Of a stretch of DNA of 64,000 nt, positions 45,644 to 53,890 are shown in pieces. The notes under the pieces were generated by a model, which worked only from the letters and a program-made list of their open reading frames with translations, was not told the DNA's origin and ran no database searches. The stretch lies in assembly GCF_900182915.1 (NCBI RefSeq), contig NZ_FXUG01000015.1, positions 1-64,000 on the forward strand, written 5' to 3'. The position numbers were made by a program, and so were the translations under genes. Positions within the stretch are counted from its first letter, which is position 1. Each line of letters starts with the position of its first letter. The stretch comes from Neorhodopirellula lusitana. GTDB taxonomy: Bacteria; Planctomycetota; Planctomycetia; Pirellulales; Pirellulaceae.

Positions 45644-46600
45644 TCAAGCGGAGGCGGCTGGAACCGCGTCTGCTGGAGCAATCGAGGGTGGGATTGGCTT
45701 TGCCAAGGTGGGGGTGGCGGACAGATCCCTCCTCCAAAGGATAGCAAGATACAGCGGGATAAGAAAATGTGGTGCACGCAGGACTGCTTCATGGATGTAC
45801 TGGTCGGCGCCCCAGTAGTTGAGACTCATCGACATTCCCGCTACCGGACGCGCCAATGCAGTCAGGAAGCCCCAAACCACCGCATACCAGATCGCCCACC
45901 GCCGGACGTAAGGCAGGAAGATCGCGATGCAGACGATGAAGTCTAGAATTCCGAATACTCCCAACATCACGTTGGCGGTTTCGTACTGAACCCCCAATGA
46001 CAACGAGATCATCCCGTAAAAGTTCCCCGGCGTGGGCCACCAACCGACCGCGTAACAACCGTGACCGGCGAATGTCATCACGAGTGCGACCATTGCCACG
46101 ACTAACGTTGCACGATGGCGAGCTCCGAAAAGTAGAGCAGTCACCAACAGGATTGGTGCAAGCATTTGCCCACCGTGTTCCAGGAACATCGGTAGTTGGC
46201 GTTGCGAGGCGACGTACTTGGCATAGCTAAGGACGGTCAGTAAACCGCTTCCGCCAATCAGTGCCGCCATCTGTAAATAGGATTTCGAACGGACCGTCAC
46301 GGTCATGATGGTGAAGGCAAAATAGAGCCAGGTGATTCGTGATACCCACGTTTGCAGCCACCCGTCGTTGGTCCCCGTACCGATGAATTCGTCCCAGCTG
46401 ACGCCCTGCTCGCTAGCGAATTCGAAGGTGGCGTCTTGCCATAGCAGGATGCCATAGGGAGCTTCCCAGTAGTAATGAACCCAGGTCCAACCGGCGAAGC
46501 ACAGGAACGCGGCGGCGCGAAGAATCAGGATCAGCACTCGGTCGGTGCCGCTCTGTTCGGAAGTATTCTGCACGTCGATCTCGGTTTCCACTTCGTTCAT
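45644..46600 (-). CDS. polytopic membrane protein of unknown function
   Basis: A 318-residue protein with about eight hydrophobic spans (for example LILRAAAFLCFAGWTWVHYY and NVMLGVFGILDFIVCIAIFL) and several Trp/Tyr/His-rich loops such as GHGCYAVGWWPTPGNFYG. I do not recognise a family. AGAGAGGACG precedes the ATG as a good ribosome site. It lies upstream of the PhoD-like gene on the same strand with a 59-bp gap and is probably co-transcribed with it. The Ala/Pro-rich C-terminus is likely cytoplasmic. Confidence 0.75.
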   Translation of the reverse strand: MNEVETEIDVQNTSEQSGTDRVLILILRAAAFLCFAGWTWVHYYWEAPYGILLWQDATFEFASEQGVSWDEFIGTGTNDGWLQTWVSRITWLYFAFTIMTVTVRSKSYLQMAALIGGSGLLTVLSYAKYVASQRQLPMFLEHGGQMLAPILLVTALLFGARHRATLVVAMVALVMTFAGHGCYAVGWWPTPGNFYGMISLSLGVQYETANVMLGVFGILDFIVCIAIFLPYVRRWAIWYAVVWGFLTALARPVAGMSMSLNYWGADQYIHEAVLRAPHFLIPLYLAILWRRDLSATPTLAKPIPPSIAPADAVPAASA

Positions 46601-46743
46601 CGTCCTCTCTGTTGCAAAGTGATCCGTTTTCGATCACACGAAAGTGTCAATGATACTCAGGCTAGTGTGGCTGAGGTTACGGTGTCGGCGAAAAGTCATA
46701 CCAGTGGTCCCGCGATTGGGACCCGCGTTGGGACCGGTGAGCG

Positions 46744-47325
46744 TTATTCGTGCACCCACTGGATTTTCTCGTCAGCTGGTTGGCGTTGGCTGGTGGGCCA
46801 TTCGCAGTTGGGGTAACCGATGTAGAACAGGCCGAGTGAGCGGTCCTTTGGCTTCAAGCCGGTGAAGTCTCGCATCGCATCACTGGTGGCGGCGACATTG
46901 GTTGACCAGAACCCGCCAAGTCCGTGGGAAGCGCACGTCAGGTGCATGTTTTGGACGGCACACGCGACAGCCATGACTTCGTCTAATTCCGAAATCTTTT
47001 CGCTCTCCTGGCGTTCCATTCCGACTGCGATCACGACGGGGCCGAATAGTGGACTCTTGCCCAAGGCTTCGTACTTGTTGGGCTTGAATTGCTCGGGCGG
47101 CGTGATTGATTTGTAGGTGGACGCCAAAAAATCCGCCAAACGTTTTCGGGCTGCACCCTGATAGACAGTGAACCGCCAAGGTTCGGTCATCCCGTGTGTA
47201 GGAGCCCACGTCGCGTTCTCGATGATCTCCCTCAGGATCTTGTCGCTAACCGGGCGGTCCGATAACTGGGCGGGTTTGATCGAGCGGCGAAGACGAATGA
47301 GCGAAGTATTGGATTCAGAGTGCAT
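46744..47325 (-). CDS. nitroreductase-family flavoprotein
   Basis: A protein of about 193 residues of the NfsB/YdjA-like nitroreductase superfamily, FMN-dependent NAD(P)H oxidoreductases acting on nitro compounds, quinones or other acceptors. The FMN phosphate-binding start is RLRRSIKPAQLSD, followed by ENATWAPTHGMTEPWRF and the helix AVACAVQNMHLTCASHGLGGFWST. The small size is nearest the YdjA group. The frame is open to 47409, but the ATG at 47325 matches the family N-terminus. The physiological substrate is unknown. Confidence 0.9.
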   Translation of the reverse strand: MHSESNTSLIRLRRSIKPAQLSDRPVSDKILREIIENATWAPTHGMTEPWRFTVYQGAARKRLADFLASTYKSITPPEQFKPNKYEALGKSPLFGPVVIAVGMERQESEKISELDEVMAVACAVQNMHLTCASHGLGGFWSTNVAATSDAMRDFTGLKPKDRSLGLFYIGYPNCEWPTSQRQPADEKIQWVHE

Positions 47326-47937
47326 CAAGGGTCTGGTACTCAGTTTGTCGAAAGAGATTGGCGGAGCGATCTTAATCAATTCAGAACGGGGTCGCCCAGA
47401 CGCGGTCATCTGGCGGGCTGGACCAGAGGCTTACGCCATTTCTGGATTGATGCCTTTTACGAAACGGAATGACTGGGCGAGGAAGCGGGATGCCTCCGGA
47501 AGTCGATGAGGCGTCGGGAAAACGCTGGGCTCGTTTGAGTCGTGAATGCAAGCAAATGCGATTGTATTTCGTCCTGTGCCTCCATTTTTACCCTGAACGC
47601 GTGCAGTGTTGCCGATGGGCACCCGCATTTTTCGTCACAAAGAATTTTTCATTTTCAGCGTCGGTTTTGCATCGCAGCCGCAACCGCTGTCGTGCCGGTT
47701 GAATCGAAGGGCTTCTTACAAAACTGGTGGGTGTCTTGGAGAATGTTCTTGAGCCCGCTTTGCTAGCTAGGTCCGTTGGCGGTTGGTCCGCCGGGGGGAA
47801 CATTTGTTTGCGGGTGGGTGGTGGTTGCTGCGGTTCCGAGCGAGTGACCATCAGTGGTTTTCAAGAGTGTCTTGCGGCCGAATCAAGCAGCATCTAAGAC
47901 TGGAATATCTCACATCGCCGAAATAACGAGGACAAGG
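47326..47937. other. intergenic region, nitroreductase to DUF1353 gene
   Basis: A 612-bp gap between divergent genes. Overlapping short open frames on both strands show no recognisable content. The region near 47630-47665 is AT-rich and could carry a promoter. The frame of the downstream lipoprotein extends back to 47854 but lacks a signal there. Confidence 0.4.
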
Positions 47938-48795
47938 ATGTATCGTTCTACTTTCTATCAAATGACCGCGATTTGGGTCGCCAGCTTTTCGGTCTTGGGA
48001 TGCAACCCGAGTTCGATGCCAGATCCATCGACTGGTACCGCCAGCGTTCTCGGTCAATTCGACGGAAGCGTCATCGCGCAGTGGAGTGACAACGGCCGCG
48101 AGATGATTCTTCAGCAGCCAGTCAGCTTCATTGATTCCACGTCCAAGCGTTGGGTTGCACCGGCGGGAGCAATTGTGGACGGCGCATCGATTCCGTCCGT
48201 GTTTTGGTCTGCGATTGGTGGGCCTTTCGAAGGTAAGTATCGAAACGCGTCAGTCGTCCACGATGTGTATTGCAACGAGATGACCGAGCCTTGGGAGGAT
48301 GTCCATTTGATGTTTTACGAGGCGTGTCGAAGCGGCGGTGTGAGCGAGACGCAGGCCAACATGCTCTACTACGCGGTCTATCACTTCGGTCCGCGTTGGG
48401 AAATGGTAACCGAAGCGGAGGCACCCGCTTTTGATCAGCAGCCTGGAATCAGTGTTCGTCGTGACCGAGAGGGACACCATATGGCGTGTTACCAACCCGC
48501 ACCGCCGACGATTGAAGAAGTCGAGCAGGTGGCAGAGTTCGTTTCCGAAGAAGCTCCCACGGCGAACGAAGTAAGGAAAATGGATCGGGATCAGCTGCAT
48601 CGACGACCAAGACGCAGTCGTTCCAGCGAAGGCCGATCTAACGTTGGTCAAGCGAGTAACGGGGCATCAAACGGTTATCCATCAAACGGATACACGTCCA
48701 ATAGTGGTCCATCGAACGATTGGCAGCCTAGCCAGGCACCCCAATTTGATCGTCGTGCCAGCCGAGGCGTTTCAGAGAATCCGCCGCAACGTTAA
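47938..48795 (+). CDS. DUF1353 lipoprotein with Ser/Asn-rich tail
   Basis: A 285-residue lipoprotein (signal MYRSTFYQMTAIWVASFSVLGC). The DUF1353 domain is clear: WVAPAGAIVDGASIPSVFW, GGPFEGKYRNASVVHDVYC and ANMLYYAVYHFGP. DUF1353 proteins are small, often phage-associated, and of unknown function; this one is anchored in the envelope. After about residue 200 the sequence becomes charged and then a SNG/SNS-rich repeat (SNGASNGYPSNGYTSNS) of low complexity. The ATG at 47938 with GAGGACAAGG upstream is chosen because it begins the signal peptide. Confidence 0.82.
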   Translation: MYRSTFYQMTAIWVASFSVLGCNPSSMPDPSTGTASVLGQFDGSVIAQWSDNGREMILQQPVSFIDSTSKRWVAPAGAIVDGASIPSVFWSAIGGPFEGKYRNASVVHDVYCNEMTEPWEDVHLMFYEACRSGGVSETQANMLYYAVYHFGPRWEMVTEAEAPAFDQQPGISVRRDREGHHMACYQPAPPTIEEVEQVAEFVSEEAPTANEVRKMDRDQLHRRPRRSRSSEGRSNVGQASNGASNGYPSNGYTSNSGPSNDWQPSQAPQFDRRASRGVSENPPQR

Positions 48796-49022
48796 TTGAT
48801 TCGGTCCGCCCAGCGCTTGTCTCGTAGCCTATGGCGGCACGCATGCGATTGAAGTCAAGGCGGAATGGCGAAGCGTCACTGCATGTTCTCGAGTGAAGCG
48901 GATGGCAGAAGCTAACTCGATTCCCTCGGTGGTTGACTTGAGCGTCTTCGCCAAGTAACCACTTACAAGCTGCATCGTGCTGAAGCCGGCCCAATTTGCT
49001 TGTTTGGAGAAGGACGAGAACC

Positions 49023-50006
49023 ATGTTCAAGGGGATTTTGATTCAGAAGGACGAGGCCGGATATCGTGCCTCGCTAACCGACTTGGACGAGTCGCAGTTA
49101 CCCGAGGGCGATGTCACGATTCGAGTTAGCCACTCGACGCTTAACTTCAAAGACGCTTTGGCGATCACGGGCAAGGGTCCGGTGGTTCGTCGGTTTCCGA
49201 TGGTGCCCGGTGTGGATCTGGTCGGTACCGTTGAGCATTCAGGCCACTCGGAATACACGGTCGGTGATACGGTAATTTTGAACGGCTGGGGAGTCGGCGA
49301 GAAGCACTGGGGCGGCTTGGCCCAAAAGGCACGTGTCAACGGAGATTGGTTGGTGCCGTTGCGCGGGCGGTTCACTCCGGAGCAGGCGATGTCGATCGGC
49401 ACTGCGGGTTACACCGCAATGCTATGTGTGCTGGCGCTGGAACGAAATGGAGTCAAGCCGGACGACGGTGAGATTCTAGTCACCGGTGCGGCGGGCGGAG
49501 TCGGAAGCGTGGCCACGGCGGTACTGACCAAGCTGGGGTATTCCGTCGTTGCGGTTAGCGGTCGGCCAGAGGAAGCGGCCTACATCAAAAGCATGGGAGC
49601 AATCGAAATTCTGGACCGAGATCAGTTCAGTTCACCGGGCAAGCCCCTGGGCGCCGAACGTTGGGCTGGGGCGATCGACGTGGTCGGTAGCCACACGCTG
49701 GCGAACGTGTGTGCGACGACCCGGTACCGAGGCTTCGTTGCAGCGTGTGGGTTGGCCGGCGGAATGGATTTCCCCGCGACAGTCGCGCCGTTCATTCTGC
49801 GAGGCGTCACGCTGGTGGGAATTGACAGTGTGATGTGTCCTCGTCTTGAGCGTTTGGAAGCGTGGCGACGTTTGAGCCGCGATCTGGACGTGGCCAAGCT
49901 TGCCGCCATCAGTAACGAGGTCGGCCTGAGCGAAGTGATGCCGCTCGCCCAAAAGATGCTCAACGGTGAAGTGAGAGGCCGAATCGTCGTGGACGTGAAT
50001 CGCTGA
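49023..50006 (+). CDS. acuI: YhdH/AcuI-type acrylyl-CoA reductase-like oxidoreductase
   Basis: A 327-residue zinc-independent medium-chain dehydrogenase of the YhdH/YhfP group. Diagnostic segments are [49 protein letters not shown], the nucleotide-binding loop [12 protein letters not shown] (about 150-161) and [29 protein letters not shown]. AcuI homologues reduce acryloyl-CoA with NADPH and protect against acrylate from DMSP breakdown, which fits a marine planctomycete, though other enoyl substrates are possible. The ATG at 49023 is chosen by family alignment. It appears monocistronic. Confidence 0.9.
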   Translation: MFKGILIQKDEAGYRASLTDLDESQLPEGDVTIRVSHSTLNFKDALAITGKGPVVRRFPMVPGVDLVGTVEHSGHSEYTVGDTVILNGWGVGEKHWGGLAQKARVNGDWLVPLRGRFTPEQAMSIGTAGYTAMLCVLALERNGVKPDDGEILVTGAAGGVGSVATAVLTKLGYSVVAVSGRPEEAAYIKSMGAIEILDRDQFSSPGKPLGAERWAGAIDVVGSHTLANVCATTRYRGFVAACGLAGGMDFPATVAPFILRGVTLVGIDSVMCPRLERLEAWRRLSRDLDVAKLAAISNEVGLSEVMPLAQKMLNGEVRGRIVVDVNR

Positions 50007-50226
50007 ATCGGAACGCGATTGTCGTCCCAGCACTTGGGCAGCCTGCCATACGACCGCGAGTCAACAAACTGGCCAAGCGGCTGGTTATGATGGTCGCATG
50101 GAAGCGGTGATATGGCAGTGTGCGCCGAACTGGACGAGCCCGACCATCACTGATTCAACCCCGCCGAACCCCGCCATACCAAACCCTGCCCCACCAAAGC
50201 TAAACCCACCAAACCTAAATCCAGCC

Positions 50227-51018
50227 ATGCCAGAATCAAACATGCCTACCCGACGAGTGTTCATTAAAGCAACCGCTGTCGCTGGCGGAGCGTTGTCATT
50301 CGGAACCGCAGCCTCCGGTGACCAGCCCGACCAAGTTTCAGTCGGCGTTGCCGGGTATCAATATCGATTGCCGAACCTGAAGAAGGGGAGTCGATTGTTG
50401 TTCCAGGGCGATTCGATCACCGACATGAAGTGGGGCCGCAATCAAAGCGACCGCAACCACTACCTAGGGCATAGCTATGTCTATCTAATCGCGTCTCGCT
50501 TGGGAGTCGACATGCCTGCGGCAAAGTTGGAATTCTTCAATCGTGGGAATAGCGGCAACACGGTCTCGCAACTAAGAGAACGCTGGCAAACCGATGCCAT
50601 CGAACTTCAGCCTGACGTGCTTAGTATTCTGATCGGCGTGAACGATGTTGGGCGGGCGATACGCTCGGGTCAAGGACAGGTGCCGTTGGAAGAATGGGAA
50701 CAGGACTACCGCGCGATCCTGGACGCCAGTCGTAGTGCCAACGCCGACTTGCGTATCGTGTTGCTGGATCCCTTCGTGCTTCCAGCAAAGCGGTTCGGCG
50801 ATGGCAACTACGCAAAGTGGCGAACGCAAGTCGACCAACTTCGCGAGATCGTAGGTGTGCTAGCGAAGGACTACGAGGCGGTTCACATTCACACCCAGCA
50901 GATCTTCGACGACGCCACCAAGGTCGCCGCACCAGAACACTGGATCTGGGACGGCGTGCATCCGCTGCCACAAGGTCACGAACTGATCGCCAGGAACTGG
51001 CTGGAAAAAATGTCGTAG
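50227..51018 (+). CDS. SGNH/GDSL-type hydrolase, exported
   Basis: A protein of about 263 residues. A Tat-like signal (PTRRVFIKATAVAGGALS) leads into the SGNH fold: block I FQGDSITDMKWG with the catalytic serine, the block II glycine in NRGNSGNTVS, the block III asparagine in LIGVNDVG, and block V DGVHPLPQGHEL with the Asp-x2-His pair. These enzymes deacylate carbohydrates or lipids. The frame continues upstream to an ATG at 50098 through a Pro/Asn-rich stretch built from CCAAACC-like words (PNPAIPNPAPPKLNPPNLNP); I prefer 50227 (or 50242) because the Tat signal would otherwise be internal. Confidence 0.88.
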   Translation: MPESNMPTRRVFIKATAVAGGALSFGTAASGDQPDQVSVGVAGYQYRLPNLKKGSRLLFQGDSITDMKWGRNQSDRNHYLGHSYVYLIASRLGVDMPAAKLEFFNRGNSGNTVSQLRERWQTDAIELQPDVLSILIGVNDVGRAIRSGQGQVPLEEWEQDYRAILDASRSANADLRIVLLDPFVLPAKRFGDGNYAKWRTQVDQLREIVGVLAKDYEAVHIHTQQIFDDATKVAAPEHWIWDGVHPLPQGHELIARNWLEKMS

Positions 51019-51049
51019 TGTGATGTGAACGGGAGACACGCAGCTTGCG

Positions 51050-51529
51050 TCAATGGTTCTCGTTCACGAACCGAACAAAGTCCATGGTTGAGACGACTCC
51101 AACCAGCTTCTTGTCGTGATTCATCACGGGAATGTGATGCACTTGGTTTTCGATCATCAGCTTGGACACCCGCTGGATGCTGTCGTCTTGTTCGGCGGTG
51201 ATCGTTGCGGTCGACATGACTGAGGATACAGGATCGCTTCCCAGGCACTCGCGTATCAGTTCATTGACTAGGTAGTTTTCGTCATAGATCGCGAGATTGC
51301 AATTCAAGGTGCGTTCGGCATTCTGAATCAAACGCAGCATGTCGTTGACCGTCACCATGCCTTTCAGCATTTTGTTTTCGTCCACCACCGGTAAGGCGGA
51401 AAGATGATGCTCGGCCATCATCTCGACAGCATCTTGAACCGTCTCCGTTTCTAGAATCGAGACCGGTTGACGACGCATGAAGCTATGGACGGGGACCTCG
51501 AGATCGACTTGTGTCGCATGCATGATCAT
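51050..51529 (-). CDS. two-CBS-domain protein
   Basis: A 159-residue protein made of two CBS modules: VHSFMRRQPVSILETETVQDAVEMM with LPVVDENKMLKGMVTVNDML, and VSSVMSTATITAEQDDSIQRVSKLM with HIPVMNHDKKLVGVVSTMDF. A Bateman module of this kind binds adenine nucleotides or other ligands and usually regulates a partner. No effector domain is attached. A GTG at 51532 directly precedes the chosen ATG. It converges with the SGNH hydrolase gene. Confidence 0.9.
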   Translation of the reverse strand: MIMHATQVDLEVPVHSFMRRQPVSILETETVQDAVEMMAEHHLSALPVVDENKMLKGMVTVNDMLRLIQNAERTLNCNLAIYDENYLVNELIRECLGSDPVSSVMSTATITAEQDDSIQRVSKLMIENQVHHIPVMNHDKKLVGVVSTMDFVRFVNENH

Positions 51530-51768
51530 CACTCACTTGTAAATGGAAGGCGACCATCACTCACTCCCCGGAATGATGGATGCCATTCGAAATGCAAACG
51601 CTGTGCCCTGGCGATTTGACGGCTAGCCGCGCCCGATACGATCATTGGCGACGAAGAAGAGATCCTGATTAGCACGGTTGGCGCGACATTCCGCACATCT
51701 CTCGTTTGAACCTACATGATCATGTGCGGCCTCCGATCTCCCTCTTAAGATCACTCTCCCGCTTCAAA

Positions 51769-52554
51769 TCACCCGAGCGGCTGAGGGTTCTGGATCGACC
51801 AGGCGAGTGTGTCCGCCTTGACACCGTCTTCGAGATCATGCAACGCCAGGATGCAGTTCGTCGTTCCACCTGATATTTTGATCGGCTCCAAGACGATCTC
51901 GTTGTGGGCTGACCAGCCCGGTTTGCGAATCAGCATCGCCCAAGGATCGATCGAGGGCGTGGTCGAGTAAAGGAATGCTGACCCAAGGAGTGACCGGCGC
52001 TCATAAACTTCCGCCACGACCGAAAGCTCGTTCCAATCGAATTTCAAGTACAGGAGGAACTTTCGGCCACTGGCTTGGTGCCGATAGCTCTTCTTCTTGT
52101 TGAAGTAGAATCCGAACCGAAGTTCGTCTTTGAGCACGCCGTTGAAGGCGTCCTGACATGGCTGATCTGTGATTCCGAAATGTCGACAGTAATTGATGCA
52201 TCCTTCGTGGACGGCATCAAGGATGCTCCTTTTCAGGGGCTCGCCTTCCAAACGCTCGGTCGCAGCGTAGTCGTAACTCAGATCGCAATATCCGATCCCC
52301 AGCGAATCATATTGGAACTTGGGATCGCATTGAAACTTGGATTTACCATCCTCCGTCATGCCTGGATCTGGAACACGAAAGATTAGCTTTTTCGTATTTC
52401 CGAAAGGCACTTTCCCCAGGTGAAAGTAGTAGTGGTTCAAAACGCAGGCAGCAGCTCGAATGTTGCGAGGGTGCCTGTCGGCGAAGCCATTGTTGGCATT
52501 CTTGCCTCGTCGAGGCGCGCCAAACTGAAAGCCAATTTGCTGCAGTCTTACCAT
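51769..52554 (-). CDS. uncharacterised protein downstream of alpha/beta hydrolase
   Basis: A protein of about 261 residues that I do not recognise. It has no signal peptide or membrane span, an average composition, and aromatic-rich stretches such as NYCRHFGI and LRFGFYFNKKKSYRH, so it is probably a soluble folded protein. It lies 30 bp downstream of the alpha/beta hydrolase on the same strand and is likely co-transcribed. The open frame begins at a TTG (52572); the ATG at 52554 is my choice. Confidence 0.6.
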   Translation of the reverse strand: MVRLQQIGFQFGAPRRGKNANNGFADRHPRNIRAAACVLNHYYFHLGKVPFGNTKKLIFRVPDPGMTEDGKSKFQCDPKFQYDSLGIGYCDLSYDYAATERLEGEPLKRSILDAVHEGCINYCRHFGITDQPCQDAFNGVLKDELRFGFYFNKKKSYRHQASGRKFLLYLKFDWNELSVVAEVYERRSLLGSAFLYSTTPSIDPWAMLIRKPGWSAHNEIVLEPIKISGGTTNCILALHDLEDGVKADTLAWSIQNPQPLG

Positions 52555-52584
52555 GATGCCTGGATTTCCCAAATGTTCTATGGA

Positions 52585-53829
52585 TCAGCGGAATCCGACC
52601 TCGGTGGAGACTAATGCGCCGCGGTCGTCGGTCAGTGTCACCAACCATGTGATGGCTTCCGGCGGAAGTCCGACGGCCTGTACCTTTCCATCGGAAATCC
52701 CGCAGTCGACTTTTTCCCATTTTCGTTTCGATCGCAGGCCTGTTTCGGTCGTGAAATGCAATTCGGATTGAACGATCTTGGTATCGGACTGATAAGGCAC
52801 CGTGACGATCCCGTCGTCGCTGACATGCATGGGGCCAACGGATGCCAGTGTCAAAACCGAGTGCACGAAAATCTGGATCTCCGGCGGGTTCCAGCCTGCT
52901 TGATGGCTGTGCCGCATTCGCGGTTGGATTCGCATCGTGCGTGGCCCCTGCACTTTGGCGTAGGACTTGGCATAGCTGTCCAGCACGTAATGGATGTCGT
53001 GCGTGCCATTGACCCATAGCGTGGGGACCGTGCATTTTGGGAGGTGACTTCCGGGGTCGTAAGCGGCAACCCAGGCGGCACGGCGGTCACCAAGACGGTC
53101 GATGGAAGGTTTTTGGACTGATTCGCCTTCGTGCAGGAATCCACATCCGTAGACGGGCACGGCGGCTTTGAATCGATCATCAAGCGAAGCGGCTAAGCAA
53201 GTCGTGTATCCGCCCCAACTGATTCCGGTCACGGCGGTGCGGTCGGCATCGACTTCGGGAAAGCTGCGGATCAGTGTGTGAGCCCGCATCACATTGGCCG
53301 CCGCGTGGTACGGCCAATCGTCATCGATTATTCCCCCGATGCTGTCAAACTTTTGGGGGTGTCCGTCCACGGGGCCGCCTTGAGCAAGTCGAATGCGAGT
53401 TTCTCGCTTGTGTCCAGCGTATGGTTTCAACTTTCCCGACTCATCGAATTCAGGGTCGGGTGATCGACGTCCGCCAAGGTCCATCGCGATCGCGGCATAT
53501 CCACGGTTCGCCCACATCCAAACCCAATCGGCGAAGGCGGTGCCACCGCCACCATGAATGAGCACGATGCCGGGATACGTGTCGCCATCATTGCCCATGC
53601 CCAGCGTTTTCGGCGAGGCGTAAAACGCAAAGACTTCCGTCGCTTCGCCATCGACGTTCTCGCCTTCGTAGATCAACGACTGGATCTTCGCGGTGGGGGC
53701 TGCGATTCGATAGACCGGCACTTCCGACTTCAGGCGTTCGATCGGCCAGGTTCCTGGTGTTGGATGGTCGGCCCCGTTGTCGCCTTGGGCGGGGTTTTCA
53801 GGCACTGTGATTGGAAAGCCTGACGACAT
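52585..53829 (-). CDS. alpha/beta hydrolase (acetyl-xylan-esterase/dienelactone-hydrolase-like)
   Basis: A 414-residue hydrolase. Visible features are the oxyanion strand GIVLIHGGGGTAFADW, the Tyr/Asp-rich segment YAAIAMDLGGRR, the nucleophile elbow GISWGG with the catalytic serine, the aspartate region PTLWVNGTHDIHYVLDSY and the histidine in RMRHSHQAGW. No signal peptide is present. An appended beta-rich domain (about 330-414) follows the hydrolase. Such proteins act on acetylated sugars or other esters; given the xylanase elsewhere in the window a carbohydrate-ester role is possible but unproven. It is followed closely by the unknown gene. Confidence 0.82.
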   Translation of the reverse strand: MSSGFPITVPENPAQGDNGADHPTPGTWPIERLKSEVPVYRIAAPTAKIQSLIYEGENVDGEATEVFAFYASPKTLGMGNDGDTYPGIVLIHGGGGTAFADWVWMWANRGYAAIAMDLGGRRSPDPEFDESGKLKPYAGHKRETRIRLAQGGPVDGHPQKFDSIGGIIDDDWPYHAAANVMRAHTLIRSFPEVDADRTAVTGISWGGYTTCLAASLDDRFKAAVPVYGCGFLHEGESVQKPSIDRLGDRRAAWVAAYDPGSHLPKCTVPTLWVNGTHDIHYVLDSYAKSYAKVQGPRTMRIQPRMRHSHQAGWNPPEIQIFVHSVLTLASVGPMHVSDDGIVTVPYQSDTKIVQSELHFTTETGLRSKRKWEKVDCGISDGKVQAVGLPPEAITWLVTLTDDRGALVSTEVGFR

Positions 53830-53890
53830 CTGTGTCGTACGGGTGTCTGATGGCGTTTCAAAGACGGCTATTAACAGCTGACGATTCCTT